Positions 40,749 through 49,685 of a stretch of DNA of 64,000 nucleotides are shown in pieces. Every line of letters begins with the position of its first letter. Within the stretch, counting starts at the first letter, position 1. The DNA comes from DATJOJ01 sp035507035 (GTDB taxonomy: Bacteria; Acidobacteriota; Terriglobia; Terriglobales; Acidobacteriaceae): positions 44,593 through 108,592 of the forward strand of contig DATJOJ010000032.1 in NCBI GenBank assembly GCA_035507035.1, read 5' to 3'. The notes under the pieces were generated by a model that was not told the DNA's origin, made no database searches, and saw nothing but the letters and a program-made list of their open reading frames with translations. Both the position numbers and the translations under genes were made by a program.

Positions 40749-40853
40749 GGAAGCGAGCCGAACGCGCGAATGTGGCGTCGCAAAGAACGCGACACTTCGC
40801 GCGGCTCGTCCAGATTCTTCGCAGCGCAAAAAAGGCTTGCTTCAGGATGACAA
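40749..40853. repeat. Structured dispersed repeat, copy B
   Basis: Second copy of the element at 5814-5917, same orientation. Outer arms GCGAGCC (40753-40759) and GGCTCGT (40803-40809) and inner hairpin GTCGC (40777-40781) / GCGAC (40789-40793) are kept although loop and spacer bases differ. It sits between manA and manC. Confidence 0.85.
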
Positions 40854-40880
40854 AAGCAAGCACGTAACTTTCCTATAACC

Positions 40881-41990
40881 TTGGCCAAAACGAAATCCAA
40901 TTTCTATCCGGTCATTTTAGCGGGCGGGCGCGGAACGCGCTTTTGGCCGCTGAGCCGCAAGCGGAAGGCGAAGCAACTGCTGGCACTCGATGGCAAGCAG
41001 ACCATGATCCAACTGACGGTCTCGCGGTTGCTGCCGCTGGCCCCGGCAAAGAGTTTTTGGGTGATCACGAATGGAGATCTGCAGCGCGAGGTCGTGCGTC
41101 AGCTTCCGCGAGTGAGCAAGAAACAGATTATCGCTGAGCCGGTAGGCAGAAACACTGCGCCGGCGATCGGACTGGCTGCGTTCATTTTGCTGCACAGCGA
41201 TCCGTCGGCCGTGATTGGAATGTTTCCGTCGGATCACGTGGTGGGCGATGCGGATTCCTTCCGGCAAACGCTGAATGAGGCGGTTGAAATTGCTCAATCC
41301 GGGGAGAACATCGTCGTGCTGGGAATCCGGCCGACGCGAGTCGAAACCGGATATGGATACATTGAAGCGGGCGAGATTGCAGGGAATGCGTTGCGGGTGC
41401 GGCGATTCACTGAGAAGCCGGACGCAAAGCAGGCCGAAGGATTTCTTTCCGCCGGAAACTACTATTGGAACAGCGGAATGTTTATCTGGAGTGCACAGAC
41501 GCTGGCCAATGCGCTGCAGGAGCACTTGCCGAAGACGGCGGGTTTGTTGCAAGAAATTGCGGCCAGTTTTGCCACGAGAAAGTTCGACTCCACCTTTCGG
41601 CGGCTTTATCCCAAATGCGAAAACATCAGCGTCGATTACGCGATCCTGGAACCGCGATCCGCGAAGGGCGAGCAATCCTCGAAAATCCTCTGTTTGCCTG
41701 CTGATTTCGGCTGGAATGACCTGGGATCGTGGACAGCGCTGCACGAGCACTTGCTATTGAAAAGCAAAGCTGCTGACGGCAACGTGATCTCGGGAGCAGG
41801 CATCTTTAGCCTGAATGCGGAGGGCAATTACGTTCACGCGCCGAATAAATTCGTCGCGGTGGTCGGAGTAAAAGATGTCGTCGTCGTTGAGACCGACGAT
41901 GCCCTGCTCATCACGACGCGCGAGCGCGCACAGGATGTTGGCAAAGTCGTGAAATATCTGGATGAGAAAAAACTGACCAAGCTCGTTTAA
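40881..41990 (+). CDS. manC: Mannose-1-phosphate guanylyltransferase
   Basis: A 369-residue nucleotidyltransferase making GDP-mannose. It has the signature LAGGRGTRFWPLSRKRKAKQLL, EPVGRNTAPAIGLAA, FPSDHVV, GYGYIEAG and NSGMFIW. It lacks the isomerase half found in long ManC proteins, in line with the separate manA. The start is a TTG at 40881; no ATG lies near and no strong ribosome site is seen, so the start is the least sure part. It ends nine bases before manB. Confidence 0.94.
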   Translation: MAKTKSNFYPVILAGGRGTRFWPLSRKRKAKQLLALDGKQTMIQLTVSRLLPLAPAKSFWVITNGDLQREVVRQLPRVSKKQIIAEPVGRNTAPAIGLAAFILLHSDPSAVIGMFPSDHVVGDADSFRQTLNEAVEIAQSGENIVVLGIRPTRVETGYGYIEAGEIAGNALRVRRFTEKPDAKQAEGFLSAGNYYWNSGMFIWSAQTLANALQEHLPKTAGLLQEIAASFATRKFDSTFRRLYPKCENISVDYAILEPRSAKGEQSSKILCLPADFGWNDLGSWTALHEHLLLKSKAADGNVISGAGIFSLNAEGNYVHAPNKFVAVVGVKDVVVVETDDALLITTRERAQDVGKVVKYLDEKKLTKLV

Positions 41991-41999
41991 GAAAGATCG

Positions 42000-43418
42000 A
42001 TGACAGTTCCCATTAAATTCGGAACGGATGGCTGGCGCGGTGTAATCGCCGATGACTTCACGTATGAGAATGTGCGCCGCGTGGTCTCTGCGATTGCGGC
42101 ATACGTTCTAAAGCACGAAGACGCCAGCCGGACTGTAATCGTCGGTTACGACACGCGTTTCGCGTCGCCGCAAGTTGCGCGCTTGGCCTCGGAGGTGCTG
42201 GCCGGTGCTGGCATTCCGGTAAAACTGGCGCAGGATTACACGCCTACGCCGGCAATCTCCCTGGCGGTGAAAACTCGTGGAGCGGCTGGCGGAGTCGTGA
42301 TAACGTCCAGCCACAATCCCTGGAACTGGAATGGAGTGAAGTATAAGGGCAGCTTTGGCGGTTCGGCGACCATGAAGATCATGCGAGTGATCGAAGAACA
42401 GTTGCTCGCTGGAACCACGCCGAACGGGCGCAGAGCGGTGATAGAGGAAGTCGACTTTAAGGCTCCCTACGCCGAAAAGATCTGCCAGTTTGCCGATCTC
42501 GGGATAATTTCGAAGGCTAAATTCAAACTCGCGATTGACTCGATGTATGGTTCCGGTCGCGGAGTGCTCACAAAAATCTTCAGCGATCACGGCATCGAGC
42601 ACGTGGCGATTCGGCAGGAATTGAATCCACTATTCCCGGGGATCAATCCGGAACCAATTGAGCCCAACCTGGCTTTGCTTCAGCAAACCGTGCTGAAAGA
42701 AGGCTGCCATGCCGGGCTTGCGACCGACGGCGATGCGGACCGCATTGGTGCAGTGGCTGAGGACGGCAACTTTGTTGACTCGCACAAAATCTTCTCGGTC
42801 CTGCTGCGCTGGCTGCTGGAGAGAAAGAAGTGGCCTGGAGACGTGGTACGGGCATTTAACACGACGCGAATGCTGGACCGCATCGCCAAGAAATATGGTC
42901 GTGAGTTGATCGAGTGTCCCATCGGATTCAAGTATGTCGCGGATCTCATGATGGAGCGGGAGATTCTGATTGGTGGGGAGGAATCGGGCGGGATTGGCTA
43001 TTCACGATTTTTGCCGGAACGCGATGGCATTTTGAATTCTCTTCTGCTGGCCAATGTCATGGCAGAAGAAAAGAAGCCGCTAGGGGAATTGGTCGCCGAT
43101 CTGCAAAGAGAGTTCGGCGAGCACTACTATGGAAGGCTCGATCTGCACATTTCTGACGATGTGAAACAGAAGGCCATTCAGCGAGCTGGAGAAGATAGCA
43201 CCCAGCGGCTGGGAGCTTACTCCATTGTTAAGAAGGAAAATCTCGATGGAGTGAAGCTTTTCCTCGATGCGCCGACGAATGGGCATGGTGCCGAGGCCTG
43301 GGTACTGCTGCGCGCCTCGGGAACGGAGCCGTTGCTACGCATTTATTCGGAGGCGGCCTCGAAGGAGTTGGTCAGCGAGATTCTTGCCAGCGCGGAGAAG
43401 TTCGTTGAGAGCTCTTAG
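42000..43418 (+). CDS. manB: Phosphomannomutase/phosphoglucomutase
   Basis: A 472-residue alpha-D-phosphohexomutase converting mannose 6-phosphate to mannose 1-phosphate (or the glucose pair). It has FGTDGWRG at the start, the catalytic phosphoserine in TSSHNP (Ser at about 104), the metal loop DGDADR (243-248), the sugar loop GGEESGG and the phosphate loop RASGTEPLLRIY. With manA and manC it completes GDP-mannose synthesis; specificity for mannose is supported by this context. Confidence 0.93.
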   Translation: MTVPIKFGTDGWRGVIADDFTYENVRRVVSAIAAYVLKHEDASRTVIVGYDTRFASPQVARLASEVLAGAGIPVKLAQDYTPTPAISLAVKTRGAAGGVVITSSHNPWNWNGVKYKGSFGGSATMKIMRVIEEQLLAGTTPNGRRAVIEEVDFKAPYAEKICQFADLGIISKAKFKLAIDSMYGSGRGVLTKIFSDHGIEHVAIRQELNPLFPGINPEPIEPNLALLQQTVLKEGCHAGLATDGDADRIGAVAEDGNFVDSHKIFSVLLRWLLERKKWPGDVVRAFNTTRMLDRIAKKYGRELIECPIGFKYVADLMMEREILIGGEESGGIGYSRFLPERDGILNSLLLANVMAEEKKPLGELVADLQREFGEHYYGRLDLHISDDVKQKAIQRAGEDSTQRLGAYSIVKKENLDGVKLFLDAPTNGHGAEAWVLLRASGTEPLLRIYSEAASKELVSEILASAEKFVESS

Positions 43419-43542
43419 GCGCAGAGTGCGCCAAGGTTGAAGGATTCGGGGAGAACGCGGAGGCGAGCTGCGGCATGGGCAGGTTATTTTCGCGATCCAA
43501 TTTCGCGTTTCTCGGCGGGTGGTGCAATAATTCATACTAAAG

Positions 43543-44700
43543 ATGAACTCCCCCTCATCTACCCTGGAATTGCCGAAGGATTCGCCAGACGCACGGCGCT
43601 ATAACCGCGTCCACCGGTGGCTGGGAATCACCGACTTTGTCCTTGGTCTCGCATTCCTGATCGTGCTTCTGGCAACTGGCTGGAATGGAACCTTGCGCGA
43701 TGCCGCTTACCAGGCCTCGTTCCAGACCTACTCACTGGCAGTTTTTCTATATGTGCTGATGTTGATGGTGATCGGAAAACTGCTCGGTTCGCCGTTGGAT
43801 TATTACGGTTTCCGGCTGGAGCATCGCTACAACCTGTCGAATCAAAAGGTGCGTTCCTGGCTGTGGGACGAAACCAAGGGATTTCTGGTTGGGCTGGTAC
43901 TGGGAGCCATCGTCGTCGAGCTGTTGTATTTCGTGATCCGCCAGGCTCCGCAATATTGGTGGCTGATCTGCTGGGCGGCGTTTCTGGGATTATTCGTGCT
44001 GATTGCGCAACTGGCGCCGGTGGTATTGTTCCCGATCTTCTATAAGTTTGAGCCTTTACAGGACGAAAACCTCAAGTCACGATTGGTGACGCTGAGCGAG
44101 CGAGCGGGAACGCGAGTGCGCGGCGTATACAAGTGGAATTTGTCGGAAAAGAGCAAGAAGGCGAACGCGGCACTGACCGGCCTGGGAAACACGCGAAGAA
44201 TTATTCTCGCGGACACCTTGCTGGAGAATTATTCGCCGGACGAGATCGAAGCCGTGCTGGCGCATGAACTCGGTCATCACGTTCACAAACACATTCTTAA
44301 GAGCATTGCGGTGCAGGCTGGGATTACGTTTATGGGATTTTGGGCTGCGAATTGGGTGCTTCACTATGCCATGGAGCGCTGGCACATCTTCGATCAGCTC
44401 TCGGATTTCGCGAACCTGCCGCTGCTGGTGCTGGTTTCCACTTTGCTGGGCTTTCTTTTGATGCCCGCGCTCAATGCATTTTCGCGCTTCAACGAGCGGC
44501 AGGCCGACCGCTACGCGTTCCAATCGATTGCCAGCGTGAGGCCGTTTATTTCTTCGATGAATAAGCTGGCCGATCAGAATCTGGCAGAGCGAGAACCGTC
44601 ACAATGGGTGGAGTGGTTTTTCCATTCGCACCCGGCGATTTCGCGGCGCGTGGCCGCAGCGGAGAATTGGGCAAAGAGCCCGGCCAAAGCCGGCGGATAG
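43543..44700 (+). CDS. M48-family membrane metallopeptidase (Ste24/CAAX-protease-like)
   Basis: A 385-residue zinc protease with five or more membrane helices, the zinc motif HELGH (about 241-245) in EIEAVLAHELGHHVHKHI, and a downstream Glu in NERQADRYAFQ. The long helical N-terminus (YYGFRLEHRYNLSNQKVRSWLWDETKG) and C-terminal FFHSHPAISRRV match eukaryote-type Ste24/CAAX prenyl protease homologues. Bacterial members act in membrane-protein quality control; the substrate is unknown. Monocistronic. Confidence 0.92.
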   Translation: MNSPSSTLELPKDSPDARRYNRVHRWLGITDFVLGLAFLIVLLATGWNGTLRDAAYQASFQTYSLAVFLYVLMLMVIGKLLGSPLDYYGFRLEHRYNLSNQKVRSWLWDETKGFLVGLVLGAIVVELLYFVIRQAPQYWWLICWAAFLGLFVLIAQLAPVVLFPIFYKFEPLQDENLKSRLVTLSERAGTRVRGVYKWNLSEKSKKANAALTGLGNTRRIILADTLLENYSPDEIEAVLAHELGHHVHKHILKSIAVQAGITFMGFWAANWVLHYAMERWHIFDQLSDFANLPLLVLVSTLLGFLLMPALNAFSRFNERQADRYAFQSIASVRPFISSMNKLADQNLAEREPSQWVEWFFHSHPAISRRVAAAENWAKSPAKAGG

Positions 44701-44701
44701 A

Positions 44702-45424
44702 TTACTTCTCTGCGCGTAGAATTTCTGCGGCTTTCTGAAGATCTTCGGGGGCATCAATTCGGATAGTGTCGTGCGATGTTTCTGCGACGCGAATCGGGAT
44801 CCCATTCTCCAGAAAACGCAGCTGCTCCAGACGTTCGCTTTGTTCCAGCGGTGACTCGGGCAAGCTGACGTAACGATCCAAGGCGTCCTTCCGATAAGCA
44901 TAGAAACCGAGATGCTTGAAGTATGCCGGCTTCGTGCCGTCGCGGTCATAGGGGATGGTCGAGCGCGAGAAGTAAAGCGCATTGCCGTTCCCATCTGTTA
45001 CAACCTTGACGGCATGCGGATTGGCAATGTCTTCAGCAACCGCGGCAACTTTCAGGGTTCCTACGGGCGTTTCGAGATTCTTCATCAGGTCAAGAAGCGC
45101 TTGAATATGTTCCGCTCGCGCCAGCAGCTCATCGCCCTGAACGTTGATGTACATATCCGCCGAAATCGAGTTGGACATTTCGTGGACCCGCTCGGTGCCG
45201 TTGCGGCAGGACGTCGAAGTCATGAGAACGTGAAAGCCCACCGATCGGCAGTGCTGAAAAATTTCGTCAGAGTCGGTGGCAACGATGACATCGGCGAGCA
45301 TAGAGCATGATCGTACGCCGCGATAAACGTGGCTGATCAGGGGTTCTCCTGCAATCTCGCGCAGCATCTTTCCGGGCAACCGGGTCGAAGCCAGCCGGGC
45401 CGGGATGACGGCGATTGCTTTCAT
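44702..45424 (-). CDS. kdsB: 3-deoxy-manno-octulosonate cytidylyltransferase
   Basis: A 240-residue cytidylyltransferase that activates KDO as CMP-KDO for lipopolysaccharide core synthesis. It begins IPARLASTRLPGK, then IVATDSDEI, SADMYINVQGDELL and YFKHLGFYAYRKDALDRYV. The ATG at 45424 is preceded by GGAA and matches the family start. Its presence shows that the organism makes KDO-containing lipopolysaccharide. It ends one base from the convergent M48 gene. Confidence 0.95.
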   Translation of the reverse strand: MKAIAVIPARLASTRLPGKMLREIAGEPLISHVYRGVRSCSMLADVIVATDSDEIFQHCRSVGFHVLMTSTSCRNGTERVHEMSNSISADMYINVQGDELLARAEHIQALLDLMKNLETPVGTLKVAAVAEDIANPHAVKVVTDGNGNALYFSRSTIPYDRDGTKPAYFKHLGFYAYRKDALDRYVSLPESPLEQSERLEQLRFLENGIPIRVAETSHDTIRIDAPEDLQKAAEILRAEK

Positions 45425-45583
45425 GGTTTCCAGTGTCAATTTTTGTCGCGAGATATGCAACAGGGGATAAATGTAGCCCATTCGCAAACAACCCGAATAA
45501 ATGGGTGGCGCCTACGTCGAGCAGAAAATTGCGGCCGTCCTCCCTCCCCGGAGGACGACCGCTCTAGAGTCATTCCAAACTTC

Positions 45584-48007
45584 TTACGGTTGCGACAGCA
45601 GTCCGTAGATGTCGAGCTCGCTGGCGGTACCGACGAACACGTGGCCGTCGGCGACCGTAGGAACAGCGAACTTGACTGCTGGCCCAGCAGTGTCGCGTCC
45701 ACCAGCGGCCTGGTTGGTGTTGTAGAGCTCCTGATCGACCAGCGTGGCATTGTAGGCGTGGAGAATCGCGACACCACCAGTCGGTTGATTCGTGGTTTCA
45801 ATTTCCCAGACGATTCCGTTGGTAGCACCGTTGGAGGAAATGGTGGAGGTTGCTCCATGGACGCCGTAAGTAACGCTCCCGATACTGATGGGAGACGTCG
45901 AAAGCAAGCCAGTGTTGACATCCCAGCTGAAGGCCCTCAGCACGTCATCCTGGCAGTGGTAGTAGAGCATGCTATTCCAGAGCGTTGGCGTGGACCAGAT
46001 ATTGTCGTGCTGGTTGACGCCGGTTTGCACTTCCTGAATGACCTGGTCAACATTCTGGAATTGGCCCATATTGTCACGATTAATCACAAAGATGCGGCCG
46101 TCTTTGCCGCCGCCAATATACTCGTGCGGCGTGCTCGAACCATTGTCGGGCATGATAATACCGGCGCCGCTGCCGACGTCGAGATCGTTCATTGAAAGAT
46201 AATTTTCATTCGACGGCATGAAGTAATCGAGCACAGACAGGTTGGATGCGCTGAAGCGGATGGCCGAGTCGTTGTAGCCGGACATGGGATCGTCCTCATC
46301 GACGCCGCTGATGAAGAACAAATCGCCGGAGCTGTCGTCGACCGCAGGCGCTCCGCCGCCGTTCCAGAATCCTCCGCCAGCTCCGTTCGGAGTAGCGTTC
46401 ATGATCCCGGTTTGCTGGAGAGTGGTCTTGTCATAGCCCACCATCCATCCGTGACTGCAATGGCCGAAACCGATGTAAATGCCGTTACTGATCGGATCCA
46501 AGGCGAGGCCGGTACGCGGATAGCAGTTTGTCTCAAGCGTAATCTCGCCGTTGACGCTGTCGGTTCCCGTGCCCGGAACCGTGCCCGTGACAACCACCGG
46601 ACCGCCAAGTTTTTCAGCGCCGGTGGTGATGTCAAGCGCGTGCAGTTGAAAAACACGGCCACCGTTCTGCTCGACAACGGCGATGACGTAAAGAGTGTTC
46701 GTGGCCGGGTCAATCACCGGTGTTGCGGTGATGCCCAGAAGCGGTTGGATACCGTAAGGATCATTGTTTTGTACCGCCGTTCCCAAATGGTTCTGCCACA
46801 GTGCAGTCTGGGAGAGACCGTCGGCGTCGAAGGCGTAGACGGTATCGTTTTCGGTGGCGACGAATACAGTGTTGTGCGATGCGCCATTAATACTCAAATT
46901 GGGCACGTAAAGCGGCTGCGTATAGACTTGGCCGTCGACCGGGAAAACATACTTCTTCCCAAATTGCTGCGAGTTCACGTTCGATAGGGTGAGCGTGGTT
47001 TCGTTGGTGTTCGCGCCATCTCGGACATCGTCATTGTGATAGGTAAGCACGGAAACGGTGCCTTGACTTGAATTCTGCACGCTCACCGTAGCGTTTGCGC
47101 TGAGAGTTGGAATCAGGACGCTAGTCGCGGTGATGGTGTGATCTCCAGCGGTCCCCGGAGCCGTATAGAGACCGGTGCTGCTAATGGTGCCGACGGTACT
47201 GTTCCCGTTGAGAATTCCGTCGACCGACCAAGTTACAGCGGTGTTGTTGGTGCCGAGGACGGTCGCGGTGAATTGCTGGGTTCCGTTCGGCGCAACATTT
47301 GCGCCACTCGGAGCAATGGCAAGGCTGACCACGGAAACGCTGGCACTGGCTTTTTTCGTGGTATCGGCGGCACTGGTTGCCGTCACTGTATGCGGGCCGG
47401 CAACTGCTGGCGCGGTGTAAAGGCCGGTCGAGCTGACCGTGCCGGTCGTTGTATTTCCGCCATTGATGCCGTCGACTGACCAGGTGACACTTGTATTTGA
47501 GCTGCCAGACACGCTGGCCGTAAAGGCTTGCGTGCCAGCAACGGCAACGTTGGCGGACGTGGGCGAAACCGCGACGGAGACTATGGCTGTTGGATTGACG
47601 GCCACGGATGCGGTGGCTGTAACGGAGTTCTCAGCCGCGGACATGGCCGTGATCGTGAAAGTCGTCGGCTGCGTGACATTCATCGGAGCGGTATAAAGGC
47701 CGGCGGCGGAGATCGTGCCGGTCGCGGGCGCACCGCCTACCTTTCCGTTCACTTCCCAGTCGACACTTGTGTTCGTCGTACCGGTCACCGAGGTTTTGAA
47801 CTGTTGAGTGCCACCAGGATTGAGAGTCGCGTTGGAAGGAGAAATGGGTCCGATCTTAATGGAGGAAGGCGAGGTGGGATTCGAAGTGCTTCCGCCACTG
47901 CCTCCGCCACCGCAATCGACCGTCACCAGCAGGGCTAAGATGCACGAGGTTACGCTGATTGCGGCAGTATACTTCCGTCGGGTGGAACCTATGGCATGGA
48001 ACGACAT
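45584..48007 (-). CDS. Large exported lipoprotein-like protein: three Ig-like repeats plus quinoprotein-type propeller
   Basis: An 807-residue surface protein. The N-terminus has a signal with ILALLVTVDCGGGG, where Cys would be lipidated if the lipobox (VTVDC) is accepted; it is not canonical. Residues of about 45-305 are three BIG2/Ig-like domains of about 85-90 residues with the pattern GTQ.F.A.V.G..NT.VTWSVDG..GG....GT.S..GLYTAP. The rest (about 320-805) is a PQQ-type propeller (VFVATENDTVYAFDADG, ATPVIDPATNTLYV, HDNIWSTPTLWNSMLYYHCQDD). No dehydrogenase active site is recognised. Ligand unknown; a cell-surface binding role is likely. Confidence 0.85.
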   Translation of the reverse strand: MSFHAIGSTRRKYTAAISVTSCILALLVTVDCGGGGSGGSTSNPTSPSSIKIGPISPSNATLNPGGTQQFKTSVTGTTNTSVDWEVNGKVGGAPATGTISAAGLYTAPMNVTQPTTFTITAMSAAENSVTATASVAVNPTAIVSVAVSPTSANVAVAGTQAFTASVSGSSNTSVTWSVDGINGGNTTTGTVSSTGLYTAPAVAGPHTVTATSAADTTKKASASVSVVSLAIAPSGANVAPNGTQQFTATVLGTNNTAVTWSVDGILNGNSTVGTISSTGLYTAPGTAGDHTITATSVLIPTLSANATVSVQNSSQGTVSVLTYHNDDVRDGANTNETTLTLSNVNSQQFGKKYVFPVDGQVYTQPLYVPNLSINGASHNTVFVATENDTVYAFDADGLSQTALWQNHLGTAVQNNDPYGIQPLLGITATPVIDPATNTLYVIAVVEQNGGRVFQLHALDITTGAEKLGGPVVVTGTVPGTGTDSVNGEITLETNCYPRTGLALDPISNGIYIGFGHCSHGWMVGYDKTTLQQTGIMNATPNGAGGGFWNGGGAPAVDDSSGDLFFISGVDEDDPMSGYNDSAIRFSASNLSVLDYFMPSNENYLSMNDLDVGSGAGIIMPDNGSSTPHEYIGGGKDGRIFVINRDNMGQFQNVDQVIQEVQTGVNQHDNIWSTPTLWNSMLYYHCQDDVLRAFSWDVNTGLLSTSPISIGSVTYGVHGATSTISSNGATNGIVWEIETTNQPTGGVAILHAYNATLVDQELYNTNQAAGGRDTAGPAVKFAVPTVADGHVFVGTASELDIYGLLSQP

Positions 48008-48503
48008 AGATGGGACCTGATCTCTTTCTCGAACGTGCTCTCTCGAACCTGAGTTCTCGAACGTGAAAATAAAAGCGCCGAATAGATGTGCGGCGAGGCT
48101 GCGAAGTTGCTCGCTGTGGGGATGAACAGACTTCGTGGGTGGCGCCGAAAAGCGGCTCTAGTGGCCTGGTCAGGCGGGGGTGAGCTCCGCGAAAACTGGT
48201 CTACGGTGTCGCAGAAGTGGAGGTACGGTGCGCAGGATTGCCGCATCAGCTGGGCATGGTAGCGCGCTGGCCGCGGCGTTTATTGCCTGGCGAGAATCGT
48301 TCTGTCGCTCAATCTCACTGAATTGCGCGGAAGGCTCCCTTCTCATTCTGGTCGAAGCGCAACCGGCTAAAGCATATTCCTCAGGGCTAAAGCTCTTTGG
48401 AATGACAAGGCTCAAAAACGTCGGTTCGATGGCACTCCAGAGTAACGCTGTCGGTTCGCTTCCATTTGACCGATTCCCGCTTCGTGCTAGATGATTGAGC
48501 CAG
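48008..48503. other. Intergenic region with GGCTAAAGC direct repeat
   Basis: This 496-base gap upstream of the Ig/propeller gene and before the small protein gene contains GGCTAAAGC twice at 48365-48373 and 48385-48393, 20 bases apart, followed by an AATGACAAGG stretch. This looks like remnants of an intergenic repeat family rather than genes; frames on either strand have no protein-like composition. No clear promoter is seen. Confidence 0.5.
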
Positions 48504-48719
48504 ATGGATGCCGAACGGACCATTGCCGACATCGAGTTGCTGGAGCGCATTTTCGCGGCGCCGGACACCCGTCCGATGAGTGCCCGCGATCTTTCGGCCG
48601 CCAATCGAAGGCACGACGAAAGGCTGGCCAACAGTCCGTGGTTTCGGCTTTGGAACCGCTACGGGATTTGCTGCCGCTCCGAATCGCCTGCGCTGCAATT
48701 GGGCGAAATCGAAAGCTAA
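48504..48719 (+). CDS. Small conserved-looking protein, 71 residues
   Basis: Not recognised with certainty. The ATG at 48504 starts a 71-residue acidic-to-neutral protein with a helical N-terminus (DAERTIADIELLERIFAAPD), then RDLSAANRRHDERLANSPWFRLWNRYGICC near the end. The regular helix, the W-F-R-L-W segment and the Cys pair look like a real protein, and I believe similar short proteins occur in Acidobacteria, but I cannot check. No good ribosome site is visible. Confidence 0.55.
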   Translation: MDAERTIADIELLERIFAAPDTRPMSARDLSAANRRHDERLANSPWFRLWNRYGICCRSESPALQLGEIES

Positions 48720-48756
48720 CTTGGCCGGTTCCCGGGCGAGGAATCCTGAATATTTC

Positions 48757-48833
48757 TGGTGGCGGCGGCTGGACTCGAACCAGCGACCTACGGATTATGA
48801 GACCGTCGCTCTAGCCACCTGAGCTACACCGCC
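48757..48833 (-). tRNA. tRNA-Met (anticodon CAT)
   Basis: On the minus strand the acceptor GGCGGTG pairs with CGCCGCC (one G-U), the D arm is GCTC...GAGC, the anticodon loop CTCATAA holds CAT (48799-48797), and the T arm is GCTGG-TTCGAGT-CCAGC. The 3' CCA is encoded (48759-48757). The G1-C72 pair and the lack of three G-C pairs in the anticodon stem exclude initiator tRNA; elongator Met is most likely, though a tRNA-Ile2 with lysidine-modified CAT is not excluded. Confidence 0.93.
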
Positions 48834-48948
48834 ACGTGTTTCATCTTAACATTCTGCATCCTGCGGGAGCCAAAGACGGCGGGCTCAGCGAATCGCCGCT
48901 CAAATAACCTCGCCGCGATCACACCTGCGGTAAAATCAGCGCAAATCG

Positions 48949-49605
48949 ATGCTCTCATCTTCTCTGCAAGCAGCCAGAAGACGTCCCCGTAGCGCGCTCA
49001 CCATCTTCCGGCATCTGGGTGCGGCGGGATTGTTTGCGCTGGCGATTCTTGACAGCACACCCTTGCCCACGTTCGGTGGCCCGGACATTCTGATTGTGAT
49101 CCTGGTGGCGACGCGACACACACCGTGGTGGGAATGTGTGGCCGCCGCCACCGCCGGTTCGATGATTGGCGCGTACTTCACGTTTCACTTGGCGAGAAGG
49201 GCGGGACGGGCCTATCTCGATAGCAAGTTCGGCCGCGGGAAGGTACCGAAACTGTTGGCGATTTTCCATCGTTGGGAGACTGGGGTGCTGGTAGCGTCGA
49301 CGGCGATTCCGTTTCCAACTCCGACCAGTGTCTTTTTTGCGGCGGCAGGCGCGTCCAACACCTTCAGCACGAAAAAATATCTGACCATAGTCGGGATGTC
49401 GCGCGCAGCTCGCTACTCGGCGGTCGCGATTCTCGGCGATCTCTACGGACGGCACGTCCTCCGAATCTTGCGGCACCCGACGCAGTATTGGGGATGGTTT
49501 GCGCTGCTGCTGGGGATTATCGTGGCGCTCGTCGCTGGTGGGGTGCTGGTCAATCGGCGGTTGGAGACAAACCCGAGCACTCAGCCGTCGGCACTCGGCA
49601 CCTAG
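48949..49605 (+). CDS. VTT-domain (DedA/YqaA-like) membrane protein
   Basis: A 218-residue membrane protein with the DedA/VTT pattern: GLFALAILDSTPLPTFGGPDILIVILVAT, a re-entrant segment with AAATAGSMIGAYFTFHLARRAGRAYL, AIPFPTPTSVFFAAAGAS and a C-terminal pair of helices. Members take part in membrane lipid or polyprenyl-phosphate handling; the precise role is unknown. The opposite strand has an equally long open frame without such features and is disregarded. Confidence 0.87.
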   Translation: MLSSSLQAARRRPRSALTIFRHLGAAGLFALAILDSTPLPTFGGPDILIVILVATRHTPWWECVAAATAGSMIGAYFTFHLARRAGRAYLDSKFGRGKVPKLLAIFHRWETGVLVASTAIPFPTPTSVFFAAAGASNTFSTKKYLTIVGMSRAARYSAVAILGDLYGRHVLRILRHPTQYWGWFALLLGIIVALVAGGVLVNRRLETNPSTQPSALGT

Positions 49606-49685
49606 CCTCACTGACCAATTGCTGAGTGCTCACCTCGAAGCGTCGAACTGACAAGCAGACCCGCAATCAAGGATAGAATTTACAC

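Noticed and set aside
45584..48007. Possibility that the Ig/propeller protein is a quinoprotein dehydrogenase
   Set aside because: The propeller lacks the PQQ-binding and catalytic residues I would expect; only the fold pattern matches.
48170..48631. Minus-strand open frame across the 48.2-48.6 kb intergenic region
   Set aside because: It consists of translated repeat-like DNA and overlaps the small plus-strand gene; no protein-like pattern.
48757..48833. Initiator tRNA
   Set aside because: It has a G1-C72 pair and no three consecutive G-C pairs in the anticodon stem.
48955..49611. Minus-strand frame as long as the VTT-domain gene
   Set aside because: Product is Arg/His/Pro-rich and typical of an antisense shadow; the plus strand has a clear membrane-protein family.
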